In this document: piece after piece, positions 27,016 through 35,467 of the stretch
Numbering within the stretch: position 1 is the first letter of the stretch
Layout: every line of letters starts with the position of its first letter
Assembly (NCBI GenBank): GCA_965198755.1
Contig: OZ240673.1
Span: 3,782,001 to 3,846,000, forward strand
DNA length: 64,000 nt
Source: BOG-908 sp963692875
GTDB taxonomy: Bacteria; Pseudomonadota; Alphaproteobacteria; Acetobacterales; Acetobacteraceae
Direction of reading: 5' to 3'
The notes under the pieces: generated by a model
The model's input: the letters and a program-made list of their open reading frames with translations, nothing else
What the model was told of the DNA's origin: nothing
The model's database searches: none
Program-made: the position numbers and the translations under genes

Positions 27016-27392
27016 TACACTTCGGAGGTAGGCTCGCGCTTTTGCTCGTCACTTCGAACGACTGCCGGCTGTTTTGGCGGGTAGGTCGTCGGCCTGGACC
27101 GATCGATTGCTGGCGTTGGTCCATCGGTATCGGGTGGGTTCTCGCGTGCGAATGAGGACACGGCATTCCCGGTCATCGGCAGGTCGCGCTCGTGTGCGGT
27201 TCCGGTGGTGTGTAAGGCTGGTTCTGACAGGGTTGTCACCCTTCGCGGGCCCGCCCAGATTTCGGCCAGCCCCCCGGCAGAAAGGATGCCGCGGGCCTTT
27301 GTCGTTGCATCGTGGTCATCGGCGCAGTCTGCGCTGTGTGTGGCGATGCGCAGGCTCCCGGTATCGAGTGTGTGAAACTCGTAGGCAGTCAT
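27015..27392 (-). CDS. Small hypothetical protein, first gene of the RMF-like operon
   Basis: A 125-residue protein of unknown function. The N-terminal part (TAYEFHTLD, CADDHDATTKARGIL, AEIWAGPRRV) looks like a small alpha/beta fold of the type common in Rhizobiales and Acetobacteraceae hypotheticals, followed by a polar, disordered tail rich in Pro, Thr and Lys. The ATG at 27392 has GGAG eight bases upstream, which supports expression. It overlaps the RMF-like gene by TAATG. The shared stress motif lies 68 bp upstream. Confidence 0.6.
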   Translation of the reverse strand: MTAYEFHTLDTGSLRIATHSADCADDHDATTKARGILSAGGLAEIWAGPRRVTTLSEPALHTTGTAHERDLPMTGNAVSSFARENPPDTDGPTPAIDRSRPTTYPPKQPAVVRSDEQKREPTSEV

Positions 27393-27459
27393 GGTGGTGC
27401 TCCGAGTTTGAGTGTTGCGTCTAGGCCGAGCCTACGACGGCTGAGGGAGGTTGCGAGCC

Positions 27460-27473
27460 TCGGAAACTACTCA
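27460..27473 (-). promoter_or_regulatory. Shared stress-unit motif, site a
   Basis: TGAGTAGTTTCCGA on the minus strand, 68 bp upstream of the gene at 27392. It is identical over 14 bases to sites at 31725 and 39771 and is also related to 36328 and 45259. Confidence 0.55.
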
Positions 27474-27497
27474 GGCGAGCGGGTCTGCCGCGGACGT

Positions 27498-27605
27498 TAG
27501 GCAAGGTCTTCTTTTCTGAAGAAAAGAAGCAAAAGACTTTGATTACGGCTGTCGCGGAGGTTTCTGCAACGCGCGCTTTTAGAAATGAAGTTTTGGTTCT
27601 CTTTG
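27498..27605. repeat. Palindromic repeat, copy 15 (decayed right half)
   Basis: The left half is intact (AGGCAAGG, CTTC/GAAG hairpin, CAAAAGACTTTG, GCTGTCGCGG). The right half retains only AAGTTTTGGTTCTCTTTGG. Confidence 0.75.
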
Positions 27606-27628
27606 GAGAGGACTTGCTTCTTTCAACG

Positions 27629-28207
27629 TCACATGCCGGGGACAGCGTTCCACAGTAGGATAGCGGCGACGTCGGGATGGCCGGGACGCCATCCCAGGAC
27701 GGCCCTCGCAGCGGCGCCAAGGCAGAAATGCGCGCCGTCGGACACCTCCAGGCCGATCCAGCGCACCGCCAGCACGCTGGCGAACTCGCCATGGGTGAAA
27801 ACTGCCGCGTCGCCCGGCGTGCCAGTGCAGGTGGCGATGACGCGATCTGCACGCAGGCCGACTTGCGCGGGCGTCTCGCCGCCGGGGCAGCCATCTGCGA
27901 ACACGTTCCACCCGGCGTGCATGCGCACGATGTCGGCCGAGCGCATGCCTTCGTAGTCGCCGTAGTTCCACTCCGCCAGGTCAGGGTCGATGACTTCGCG
28001 GCACGACAGGCCGGCGCCCGCACAGGTTTGCCTGGCTCGCAGCAGCGGGCTGCACAGCACGAGGCCGAATGCCTCGGCCGCGAGCCAGGGTGCCAGGCGG
28101 CGTGCCTGCGCCTCGCCTTTGCCGGTGAGTGCCAGGTCCGTGAGGCCGGTATGGCGCCCGGCGCGCGACCAATCGGTCTCCCCATGCCGGATAACGTGCA
28201 GGTTCAC
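27629..28207 (-). CDS. Histidine phosphatase family protein
   Basis: A 192-residue phosphoglycerate mutase-like enzyme. The phosphate-binding motif VIRHGETDWS is at the N-terminus (catalytic His about residue 6), with SPLLRARQTC, EWNYGDYEG (acid/base Glu region) and the second catalytic histidine in AAVFTHGEF. Such proteins dephosphorylate sugar phosphates or related metabolites, and the substrate here is unknown. GTG 28207 overlaps the aldolase stop by four bases (GTGA). As the last gene of the phosphoketolase-aldolase operon, it may act on a sugar phosphate from that pathway, which is inference. Confidence 0.85.
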   Translation of the reverse strand: MNLHVIRHGETDWSRAGRHTGLTDLALTGKGEAQARRLAPWLAAEAFGLVLCSPLLRARQTCAGAGLSCREVIDPDLAEWNYGDYEGMRSADIVRMHAGWNVFADGCPGGETPAQVGLRADRVIATCTGTPGDAAVFTHGEFASVLAVRWIGLEVSDGAHFCLGAAARAVLGWRPGHPDVAAILLWNAVPGM

Positions 28208-29250
28208 GCAGCTACCGGCAGCTCGGCTTGCGTGCCGAGACGGGCGGCGCGGTTGCACGCGGCGCGGTATAGCAGGGCACGCTGCGCCTCGGCGACGTTG
28301 CCGGGTTCGCCGTGCCAGATCTCCATCGCCGGGTGCTGGATGGCGCGCGCGAACGAGAACGATACAGGCCAGGGCAGCGGCCGATGCGACAGCCCACCCG
28401 ACTGCATCGCCGCCAGGCGTGACGTCGCGAGCGCGCCGGATTGGCCGCCGGAGAGGAACGCCACGCCTGCGACGGCGGCGGGCACGGTGCGTTCCAGGCA
28501 GCGCAGGCTTGCCTGCGCCACCTCAGCGTCGGTGGGCTGCACCGGGCAGTCGGTGCCGGCCAGCACCATGTTCGGTTTGAGAATGGTGCCTTCCAGCAGC
28601 ACCCCGTGCCGTTCCAGTGCCGCAAAGGTCGCCTGGAGTACCCGCTGTGTGACGCGTTCGCAATCCGCCAGGTCGTGCGCGCCGTCCATGAGGACTTCCG
28701 GTTCGACGATCGGGACGATGCCAGCCTCCTGACACAGGGCAGCGTAGCGCGCCAACGCTTCCGCGTTTGCCTCGACGCAGTCCACGCTGGGACGCAGCTT
28801 GCCGACGCTGAACACCGCACGCCACTTGGCAAAGCGTGCGCCCAGGCCTGCGTACTCGGCAAGCCGGCCGCGCAGGCCGCCGAGCCCTTCGGTAACCATC
28901 TCGCCCTCATGCAAGGCGAGCGGCTTGGCCCCCGTATCCACCTTGATGCCGATCAGGATGCCAGCGCTGGCGAGCACGTCGACGAATCGCGTTCCGGCAT
29001 CCTTGTTCTGCCGGATCGTCTCGTCGTAGAGGATGACGCCGCTGATGCTTTCGCTGAGGCCACGCGTAGTCAGCAGAAGTTGCCGCCAGGCGTGACGGGC
29101 CTCCAGCGTTGCGGGTATTCCGGCAGCGACAAGGCGCCGGTTGCACGTGCCGGTGCTCTCGTCCATTGCCAGAAGGCCGCGGCCTCCGGCGAGCATCGCC
29201 TGCGCGGTTGCGGCAAGAGATGCCTCGTTCAAGACGCCGACCACATCCAC
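28204..29250 (-). CDS. Class I fructose-bisphosphate aldolase
   Basis: A 348-residue Schiff-base aldolase that cleaves fructose 1,6-bisphosphate to dihydroxyacetone phosphate and glyceraldehyde 3-phosphate. Class I signatures are clear: GLLAMDESTGT, IGIKVDTG, KWRAVFSV, IVPIVEPEV, and the Schiff-base lysine in GTILKPNMVLAG; GVAFLSGGQS follows. GTG 29250 has GGAGGT with six-base spacing and overlaps the end of phosphoketolase by 22 bp. Being co-transcribed with phosphoketolase and the histidine phosphatase suggests a joint role in sugar-phosphate flow at low energy supply. Confidence 0.93.
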   Translation of the reverse strand: MDVVGVLNEASLAATAQAMLAGGRGLLAMDESTGTCNRRLVAAGIPATLEARHAWRQLLLTTRGLSESISGVILYDETIRQNKDAGTRFVDVLASAGILIGIKVDTGAKPLALHEGEMVTEGLGGLRGRLAEYAGLGARFAKWRAVFSVGKLRPSVDCVEANAEALARYAALCQEAGIVPIVEPEVLMDGAHDLADCERVTQRVLQATFAALERHGVLLEGTILKPNMVLAGTDCPVQPTDAEVAQASLRCLERTVPAAVAGVAFLSGGQSGALATSRLAAMQSGGLSHRPLPWPVSFSFARAIQHPAMEIWHGEPGNVAEAQRALLYRAACNRAARLGTQAELPVAA

Positions 29251-31643
29251 TCGAGGACCTCCGGCATGTCCTTGCCGTGGCGGTCGATGTAGTGCTTGTG
29301 CTCGATCAGCTTGTCCTGCGTGACCTGGCGCAGGCGTGCGCCCTTGCCGCCGCATTGCGGCACCCGGTCGATCACCGCCTGCACGAGGTGGAAGCGATCC
29401 ATCCTGTTCTGCACACGCATGTCAAACGGCGTGGTGATGGTGCCCTCCTCGATGTAGCCGCTGACATGCAGGTTGCGGTTGGTGCGGCGATAGGTCAGGC
29501 GGTGGATCAGCGACGGGTAGCCGTGATAGGCGAACACGACGTGCTTGTCCGTGGTGAACAGCGCGTCATACTCCGTCTCGCTGAGACCGTGCGGATGTTC
29601 GCTGCAGGATTGCAGGCGCAGCAGGTCGACGACGTTGACCACGCGGATTTTAAGCTCGGGCAAATGCGCGCGCAGGATGGAGGTGGCGGCCAGTATTTCC
29701 AGCGTGGGCGTGTCGCCGCAGCACGCCATCACCACGTCGGGCTCGCTGTCCTGGTCGTTGCTGGCCCACTGCCAGATGCCCACGCCCTCGGTGCAGTGAA
29801 CGATGGCCTGTTCCATCGACAGCCATTGCGGCAGCGCGTGCTTGCCGGCTACCACCACGTTCACGTAGTGCCGGCTGCGCAGGCAATGATCCATGGTGGA
29901 CAGGAGGCAGTTCGCATCCGGCGGCAAGTAGACGCGGACGATGTCGGCCTTCTTGTTGATGACGTGGTCGATGAAGCCCGGGTCCTGGTGCGTGAAGCCG
30001 TTGTGGTCCTGCTGCCAGACATGCGAGGCGAGCAGGTAGTTCAACGACGAGATCTTGCGGCGCCACGGCAGTTCCAGCGTCACCTTCAGCCATTTGGCAT
30101 GCTGGCTGAACATGGAATCGACGATGCGGATGAATGCTTCGTAGCTGTTGAAGATGCCGTGACGTCCGGTGAGCAGGTAACCTTCCAGCCAGCCTTCGCA
30201 CTGGTGTTCGCTCAGCATTGAGTCCACCACCCGTCCGGCAGGGGCGAGGAACTCGTCGGCGCCGGTGGCTGCCGCATCCCACTGCCGGTTGGTGACTTCG
30301 AAGACGGCGCCAAGCAGGTTCGACAAAGTCTCGTCCGGGCCGAACAGGCGGAAGTTGCGTTGTTCGGTGTTGAGCGCGATCACGTCGCGCAGGAACAGGC
30401 CGAGCACGGTGGTGTCACCCAGGGAGACCGAGCCGGGAGAGGTGACGTGCACGGCGTGGTCGCGAAAGTCCGGCATGCGCAGGTCGCGCAGGAGGATGCC
30501 GCCGTTGGTGTGCGGGTTGGCGCCCATGCGACGGTCGCCCAGCGGTGCGAGCGCCGACAGTTCGGCGTTCAGGCGGCCGTTCGCGTCGAACAGTTCCTCC
30601 GGCCTGTAGCTGTGCATCCATTCTTCCAACAGATGGACGTGCTGCGGATGCGCCGCATCGACGATCAGCGGCACCTGGTGGGCGCGGAACGTGCCTTCGA
30701 TGGGCAGCCCGTCCACCATCTTCGGTCCCGTCCAGCCCTTTGGCGAGCGCAGCACGATCATGGGCCAGCGCGGCCGCGCGTAGGCGCCAACCTCGCGCGC
30801 GTCGGCGCGGATGCACCTGATGTCCTCGATGGCCGTCTCGAGCGCGGCCGCCATGAGTTCGTGCATGGTGTCCGGGTCGTCGCCTTCGACGAAAATAGGC
30901 GCCCAGCCGCAGCCGCGGAAGAACTGCTCCAGCTCGTCGTGGTCGATCCGAGCCAGCACGGTCGGGTTGCTGATCTTGAAGCCGTTCAAATGAAGAATCG
31001 GCAGCACCACGCCGTCGTTGGTGCTGTCGAGGAACTTGTTGGAGTGCCAGGAGGTGGCCAACGGGCCGGTTTCCGCCTCGCCGTCACCCACCACGCAAGC
31101 CACGATCAGGTCCGGGTTGTCCAGCACCGCGCCGAAGGCGTGGCTGAGCGAGTAGCCGAGTTCGCCGCCCTCGTGGATCGAGCCGGGCGTGGTGGGTGCA
31201 ACGTGGCTGGAAATGCCGCCAGGGAAAGAAAACTGCGTGAAGAACCGTTTCAATCCTGCTTCGTCGCGGCTGATGTCCGGGTAGAGCTCGCTGTAGGTGC
31301 CTTCCATGTAAGTGTTCGCCACGAGTGCCGGGCCGCCATGGCCGGGACCTGCGACGTAGAACATGTCGAGGTCGTATTTCTTGATGATGCGGTTGAGATG
31401 CACGTAGATGAAGTTCTGGCCGGGCGTGGTGCCCCAATGTCCAACCACCAGCGGCTTGACATGTGCAAGCTCGAGCGGAACGCGCAGCAGGGGATTGTCG
31501 TAGAGGTAAATCTGACCGACGGAGAGGTAGTTCGCCGCGCGCCAATAGGCGTGGGTGAGCGCCAGTTCGTCGGGCGAGAGCACGGGCGCGCATATCGGCC
31601 TCACGGAGTGGTGTGGCAGGCTTGGTTCGACTGCTACGTCCAT
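29229..31643 (-). CDS. Phosphoketolase (XFP family)
   Basis: An 804-residue thiamine-diphosphate enzyme that splits xylulose 5-phosphate and/or fructose 6-phosphate with phosphate, giving acetyl phosphate and a shorter sugar phosphate. Visible features are VGHWGTTPGQNFIY, VAGPGHGGPA, the ThDP motif GDGEAETGPLATSW, LNGFKISNPT and SSHVAPTTPGSIHEGGELGY (cited as TTPGSIHEGGELGYSLSHAFG in family patterns; key residues His and Glu are present). Its length fits the family. ATG 31643 has AAAGG upstream. It opens a three-gene operon with aldolase and a phosphatase, and the shared motif lies 82 bp upstream. Acetyl phosphate could feed ATP formation by acetate kinase, not seen here. Confidence 0.95.
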   Translation of the reverse strand: MDVAVEPSLPHHSVRPICAPVLSPDELALTHAYWRAANYLSVGQIYLYDNPLLRVPLELAHVKPLVVGHWGTTPGQNFIYVHLNRIIKKYDLDMFYVAGPGHGGPALVANTYMEGTYSELYPDISRDEAGLKRFFTQFSFPGGISSHVAPTTPGSIHEGGELGYSLSHAFGAVLDNPDLIVACVVGDGEAETGPLATSWHSNKFLDSTNDGVVLPILHLNGFKISNPTVLARIDHDELEQFFRGCGWAPIFVEGDDPDTMHELMAAALETAIEDIRCIRADAREVGAYARPRWPMIVLRSPKGWTGPKMVDGLPIEGTFRAHQVPLIVDAAHPQHVHLLEEWMHSYRPEELFDANGRLNAELSALAPLGDRRMGANPHTNGGILLRDLRMPDFRDHAVHVTSPGSVSLGDTTVLGLFLRDVIALNTEQRNFRLFGPDETLSNLLGAVFEVTNRQWDAAATGADEFLAPAGRVVDSMLSEHQCEGWLEGYLLTGRHGIFNSYEAFIRIVDSMFSQHAKWLKVTLELPWRRKISSLNYLLASHVWQQDHNGFTHQDPGFIDHVINKKADIVRVYLPPDANCLLSTMDHCLRSRHYVNVVVAGKHALPQWLSMEQAIVHCTEGVGIWQWASNDQDSEPDVVMACCGDTPTLEILAATSILRAHLPELKIRVVNVVDLLRLQSCSEHPHGLSETEYDALFTTDKHVVFAYHGYPSLIHRLTYRRTNRNLHVSGYIEEGTITTPFDMRVQNRMDRFHLVQAVIDRVPQCGGKGARLRQVTQDKLIEHKHYIDRHGKDMPEVLEWMWSAS

Positions 31644-31724
31644 TGATGTACCTTTGTGTCTGAAAATGCGCCGCATAGTCGAGTGCCGACATTACCTGGG
31701 TCTGAGCCAAGCTGTGCGGCAGGC

Positions 31725-31738
31725 TCGGAAACTACTCA
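31725..31738 (-). promoter_or_regulatory. Shared stress-unit motif, site b
   Basis: TGAGTAGTTTCCGA on the minus strand, then GCCTGCCGC, 82 bp upstream of the phosphoketolase start. The extended core GTAGTTTCCGANCCTGCC is also found at sites c and d. Confidence 0.6.
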
Positions 31739-31779
31739 TGATCACACGGCGGTCTTGCGCTTGTGGACTGATGAGAGGC

Positions 31780-31860
31780 GAGGCAAGGCAAGCGGTTCTT
31801 TTTTGAAAAAAAGAACCAAAAAACTTTTGGCCTTGTGCGTGCGCGTCGCGGAAGTGCCTC
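31780..31860. repeat. Palindromic repeat, copy 16, left half
   Basis: AGGCAAGGCAAGCGG and a GTTC/GAAC hairpin, then CAAAAAACTTTTG and a decayed centre. The matching right half is probably the one at 32046, which the IS element interrupts. Confidence 0.75.
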
Positions 31861-32045
31861 GACTGTTCAGACAAAAGCCGTTGCGGCGTTTTACAACTAG
31901 CAAGCCATGTTGTCCCGCCGGCTCTAAGAAGTCACGCTTTAAGTCACGGGTGTGACTTCTCTCTGGCGCGGCGTTTTCGAATGAGAAGGCGCTACCGAGT
32001 TCGCATCATCATAGTCGCGCAAGCTTCAAACGCCGGGTCTATAGG

Positions 32046-32083
32046 AAGCAAAAGTTTTTTGGTTCTTTTTTTCAAAAAAGAAC
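32046..32083. repeat. Palindromic repeat, copy 16, right half interrupted by IS66-family element
   Basis: AGCAAAAGTTTTTTGG and the GTTC...GAAC hairpin are present up to AAAAGAAC. The sequence resumes after the element at 33555 with AAAAGAACTGCTTGCTTCC. Confidence 0.85.
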
Positions 32084-33554
32084 GTAATTGCTCACCCCGG
32101 GTCTCAAGGTGTTCAGCCGGGCTTGGGTGAGGGATCTGTTTGACACGCCTACGGGCGAGTCGATTCAAGCTGTGTGTGCCGCCCGACATTGATCTAAGCA
32201 AGCTGAGCCACGTCGAGAAGGACGACCTGATCCGGACGCTGTTGCCGTTGGCGGGCCGGTTGGAAGTCGCGCTCGTGCGCATCGCCGAGCTCGAGAAGCG
32301 TCTGGCCAGATACGAGCGGCCGAAGAGGACGCCTGACAACTCCTCCATGCCCCCGTCCAAGGGCCAGAAGGCCGACAGCCCCGATGCCGGCAAGCCGCAC
32401 CGCCGCGGCCGTCCCGGCGTGGGCCGGATGCTGGAGCCCGATCCCGACCGCGTCGTGGACGCCAAGCTGCAGGCCTGTCCGCATTGTGCCACCAGCTTCC
32501 CCGCCGGCGAGCAGACCCCGCAGGAAGTCTATGACCGCATCGAGATCCCGCCGATCAAGCCCGATGTCACCCGGGTGCGGCTGTTCGGCGGCCAATGCAC
32601 CTGCTGCGGCCAGCGTGTTACGGCTGAAGCACCGCCTGGCCTGGAACCTGGCTCGCCGTTTGGCCAGTCGGTCTGCGCGCTGGTGGTCTACCTGCATTAC
32701 GCCCACGCCATCGGCTTCGAACGGCTGGCAGCGCTGCTGGGCGAGGTTTTCGGCCTGCGCATCAGCGAAGGTGCGATCAGCAACATGCTGCAGCGCGCGT
32801 CCAAACCGTTGCTGGCCGCACAGAGCGCGATCCAGACGGCGGTGACCGCTGCCCCCGTGGTGTGCTGCGACGAGACGTCGGCCCGGGTGTGCGGCCGCAA
32901 CTGGTGGGAATGGGTGTTCGTCACCTCGCTGGCGGTGCTGCACGTGATCCGGCCCAGCCGCGGCCGCGCTGTGGTGGCCGGCGTGTTCGGCGACACCCAG
33001 CCGGCAGTCTGGGTGTCGGACATGTTCGGCGCCCAGCGTGGCCACGGCCTGCTTTGGCAGGTCTGCCTGGCGCATCTGCTACGCGACGCGCAGTTCGCCA
33101 TCGAGAGCGGCGACGATGCCTTCAGCGCCCCGTTCAAGCTGTTGCTGCTGCGGGCGGTCGCCATCGGCCGACGACGAGAGCGGCTGGCCGACACCACGCT
33201 TGCACGCTATGCAGCCGACCTGGACCGCAGGCTCGACCGCATCGTCGCCGCCGTGCCCGTGAGTGCTGACGGCGTCAGGCTGCGCAAACGCATCCTCGCC
33301 AATCGCGGCGCCCTGTTCGTGTTCGTCACTCATCGCGATGTGCCCGCCACGAACAACATCTCTGAACGCAACCTCCGCCCCAGCGTCATCTTCCGCAAAG
33401 TCACCAACGGCTTCCGCTGCGAATGGGGCGACGACACCTATGCCGCCTTCCGCTCCGTGGTCAGCACCGCTAAAGCAAAGAACATGGCCGTGCTGGGAGC
33501 AGTCCGAGACGCTCTGGAGATGAAAATCACGCCAGCCCCGGGGTGAGCAATTAC
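32084..33554 (+). mobile_element. IS66-family insertion sequence (single-gene type), complete
   Basis: A 1471-bp element bounded by perfect 18-bp inverted repeats, GTAATTGCTCACCCCGGG at the left and its complement at the right (33537-33554). An 8-bp direct duplication, AAAAGAAC, flanks it at 32076-32083 and 33555-33562, the duplication length typical of IS66. It carries only a TnpC-type transposase and no tnpA/tnpB, as in the ISBst12 subgroup. It inserted into the hairpin of repeat copy 16. Intact ends and open frame suggest a recent insertion. Confidence 0.95.
32140..33546 (+). CDS. IS66-family transposase (TnpC-like)
   Basis: A 468-residue DDE transposase. The N-terminal coiled-coil-like region ends in RPKRTPDNSSMPPSKGQK (segment TPDNSSMPPSKGQK). 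A zinc-finger of the IS66 type (CPHC, CTCCGQ) comes next, then the catalytic core with the first Asp in VVCCDETSARV, a middle Asp in WVSDMFG and the Glu in NNISERNLRP. TTG 32140 has GAGGGA six bases upstream; a GTG at 32176 is the alternative. No partner genes occur within the element, which fits the tnpA/tnpB-less IS66 subgroup. Confidence 0.93.
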   Translation: MTRLRASRFKLCVPPDIDLSKLSHVEKDDLIRTLLPLAGRLEVALVRIAELEKRLARYERPKRTPDNSSMPPSKGQKADSPDAGKPHRRGRPGVGRMLEPDPDRVVDAKLQACPHCATSFPAGEQTPQEVYDRIEIPPIKPDVTRVRLFGGQCTCCGQRVTAEAPPGLEPGSPFGQSVCALVVYLHYAHAIGFERLAALLGEVFGLRISEGAISNMLQRASKPLLAAQSAIQTAVTAAPVVCCDETSARVCGRNWWEWVFVTSLAVLHVIRPSRGRAVVAGVFGDTQPAVWVSDMFGAQRGHGLLWQVCLAHLLRDAQFAIESGDDAFSAPFKLLLLRAVAIGRRRERLADTTLARYAADLDRRLDRIVAAVPVSADGVRLRKRILANRGALFVFVTHRDVPATNNISERNLRPSVIFRKVTNGFRCEWGDDTYAAFRSVVSTAKAKNMAVLGAVRDALEMKITPAPG

Positions 33555-33661
33555 AAAAGAACTGCTTGCTTCCTACCTACTAGCTTTCCGTATAGGCACA
33601 ACCGACTAGAAGTGTTAAGCACCAGGCAGAGGCTGTGACGTCTTGAAATAAAGAGACCACA

Positions 33662-34507
33662 TTAGGAAAGCCGTGGAACCGACGTGACGCCGCTCGGGAC
33701 ATGCATGGCGCCGTTTGTGGCGCTCGCCTTGTCGGCTTTCTCGAGTATGTCGATGAACGGCTTCATGATGTCGATTGGCATCGGGAACACGATCGTGGAG
33801 TTCTGCTCGCCGCCGATTTCGGTGAGTGTCTGCAGGTAGCGAAGCTGCATGGCGGCGGGGATGCTGCCGAGTATCTTCGCTGCGTTGACCAGGGTCTGGG
33901 AAGCTTGGAACTCGGCTTCCGCGTGGATGATCTTCGCCCGGCGGTCGCGCTCGGCTTCCGCCTGTTTGGCGATGGCGCGCACCATGTTGTCGGTCAGCTC
34001 GACGGTCCTGATCTCGACGTTGCTGACCTTGATGCCCCAGGTTTCCGTCTGTGCGTCGAGTATGCTCTGGACGTCGGTGCTGAGTTTCTTGCGTTCAGAC
34101 AGCATCTCGTCCAACTCGTGCTGGCCGAGCACGGCGCGGAGTGTAGTTTGTGCGAGCATGTTGGTGGCGGGCAGGTAATCCTGCACCTGGATGATCGCGT
34201 GTTCCGGGTTCACTACGTTGAAGTAGAGGACCGCGTCTACTTTCATTGATACGTTGTCTCGAGAGATGACGTCCTGGCTGGGTATCTCGATCACCTGGAT
34301 GCGCAGGTCGACGCGTACCATTTCTTGGATGAACGGCACCAGCAACACCAGGCCCGGCCCGCGGACGCGGCTGAACCGGCCGAGCGTGAACACCACTGCC
34401 CGCTCATACTCGCGCAGTATCTTGACGGTTCCGGCGACAAGGGAGATGACCACGACTGCCGCGGCAAACGCCAGCATGAGGCCGACCATCGGGAACACCG
34501 TCGTCAC
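33662..34507 (-). CDS. SPFH/Band 7 family membrane protein (slipin)
   Basis: A 281-residue slipin/stomatin-like protein. An N-terminal membrane anchor (VGLMLAFAAAVVVISLV) is followed by the SPFH domain (EYERAVVFTLGRFSRVRGPG, VDLRIQVIEIPSQDVISRDN given in parts) and a coiled-coil region ending LGSIPAAMQLRYLQTL. Such proteins oligomerise at the membrane and organise microdomains or protect membrane enzymes. GTG 34507 overlaps the stop of the PRC-barrel gene (GTGA). It is the last of a three-gene minus-strand operon with a PRC-barrel and a small membrane protein, a combination that suggests envelope stress or low-energy adaptation. Confidence 0.9.
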   Translation of the reverse strand: MTTVFPMVGLMLAFAAAVVVISLVAGTVKILREYERAVVFTLGRFSRVRGPGLVLLVPFIQEMVRVDLRIQVIEIPSQDVISRDNVSMKVDAVLYFNVVNPEHAIIQVQDYLPATNMLAQTTLRAVLGQHELDEMLSERKKLSTDVQSILDAQTETWGIKVSNVEIRTVELTDNMVRAIAKQAEAERDRRAKIIHAEAEFQASQTLVNAAKILGSIPAAMQLRYLQTLTEIGGEQNSTIVFPMPIDIMKPFIDILEKADKASATNGAMHVPSGVTSVPRLS

Positions 34508-35325
34508 GACGCGGCTTCCACGTGCGCCGGGGTGGTGGCCGGTTTCGGCGCTGCCACCGGGGTTGGGAGAAGTATTCTGGCCGGCCAACCGTAGTAGGCG
34601 TGCAGAAGTGCTGCGTAGGCCCGGTCCAGCAGCCCGGTTGCATTCCAAGGCGGGCTGCCCTTGATTTTGTAGCAGGTGAGGTTGAGCTTCACCTCGTGCT
34701 CGTCCCATCGTATGTCGGTGACCGCAACCGGAGACAGCAGCACGTGCGCACCGAACCACCAGTTGCGTGTATCAGCAACCAGGTAGCGTACTTCCCAGCT
34801 TTCGTCGTCGACCAGAAAGCTGTCGACGTGGCCGATCTCGCCGTCGGTGGCGTGGATGTTGTAGCCGGCGATCTCCACCAGGCTGCGCAAATGCGGATCG
34901 CCCGTCCGGTGCAGGCTGTGCTGAACGCCGGCGAGCATCTTGGGGTCGACATCAGGCGAAGATGCGGGCTTCGTCATGGCGGTGTTGCCGTAGTAGACGC
35001 CGCCCCACATGGGATCGATGCCGTAATAGCCGTAGAGCTGATACTCCATTTGCAGCGATACCGGCTCGTCGGTGGCGATCTTCGGGCTGTGCTCGACCTG
35101 GTCGCGCGTCAGGTTCACCAGCAACGCTTCGGCCGGCACGTCGGCGTGGTCGATGGCGCTCGGGTGAAGCAGCAACTTGCTGTCTGTGAGCCAGCTGCCG
35201 GTGTCGACGACCAGCCAGCGGAGCTTCCACGTCGTGTCGTCGAAGAGGAAGTCGCTGACAGTGCCGATCTTGCCGTCGGTCGCCTCGATCGTGAAACCTT
35301 TGAACGCCAATCCTTGCTGTAGCAT
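34504..35325 (-). CDS. Double PRC-barrel domain protein
   Basis: A 273-residue protein with two PRC-barrel domains: residues about 5-75 (FTIEATDGKIGTVSDFLFDD, LRWLVVDT) and about 150-215 (YNIHATDGEIGHVDSFLVDD, VRYLVADTRNWW), here quoted in short pieces. PRC barrels are small beta domains found in the reaction-centre H subunit and in RNA-processing or stress proteins. There is no signal peptide, so it is probably cytosolic. ATG 35325 has AAGGA upstream. It follows the membrane protein at 36022 and overlaps the slipin by four bases. Function unknown. Confidence 0.85.
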   Translation of the reverse strand: MLQQGLAFKGFTIEATDGKIGTVSDFLFDDTTWKLRWLVVDTGSWLTDSKLLLHPSAIDHADVPAEALLVNLTRDQVEHSPKIATDEPVSLQMEYQLYGYYGIDPMWGGVYYGNTAMTKPASSPDVDPKMLAGVQHSLHRTGDPHLRSLVEIAGYNIHATDGEIGHVDSFLVDDESWEVRYLVADTRNWWFGAHVLLSPVAVTDIRWDEHEVKLNLTCYKIKGSPPWNATGLLDRAYAALLHAYYGWPARILLPTPVAAPKPATTPAHVEAAS

Positions 35326-35467
35326 GATCTTATTCCTTGTCGCGTCATGTTCGGCCGCGCTGGCACGGCGTGAGTGTGAAGGCAGTCATCCGATGTCGCC
35401 GCGCCCAAGCCGTCTCGGAGTGCGAAAAAACCGGAACGCCTTGGTCCAGGTTCAGGCGTCCTCGCAG

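Noticed and set aside
31927..31960. Inverted repeat AGAAGTCAC...GTGACTTCT
   Set aside because: A 9-bp stem with a 16-nt loop and no gene close to it; not enough to call an operator or terminator.
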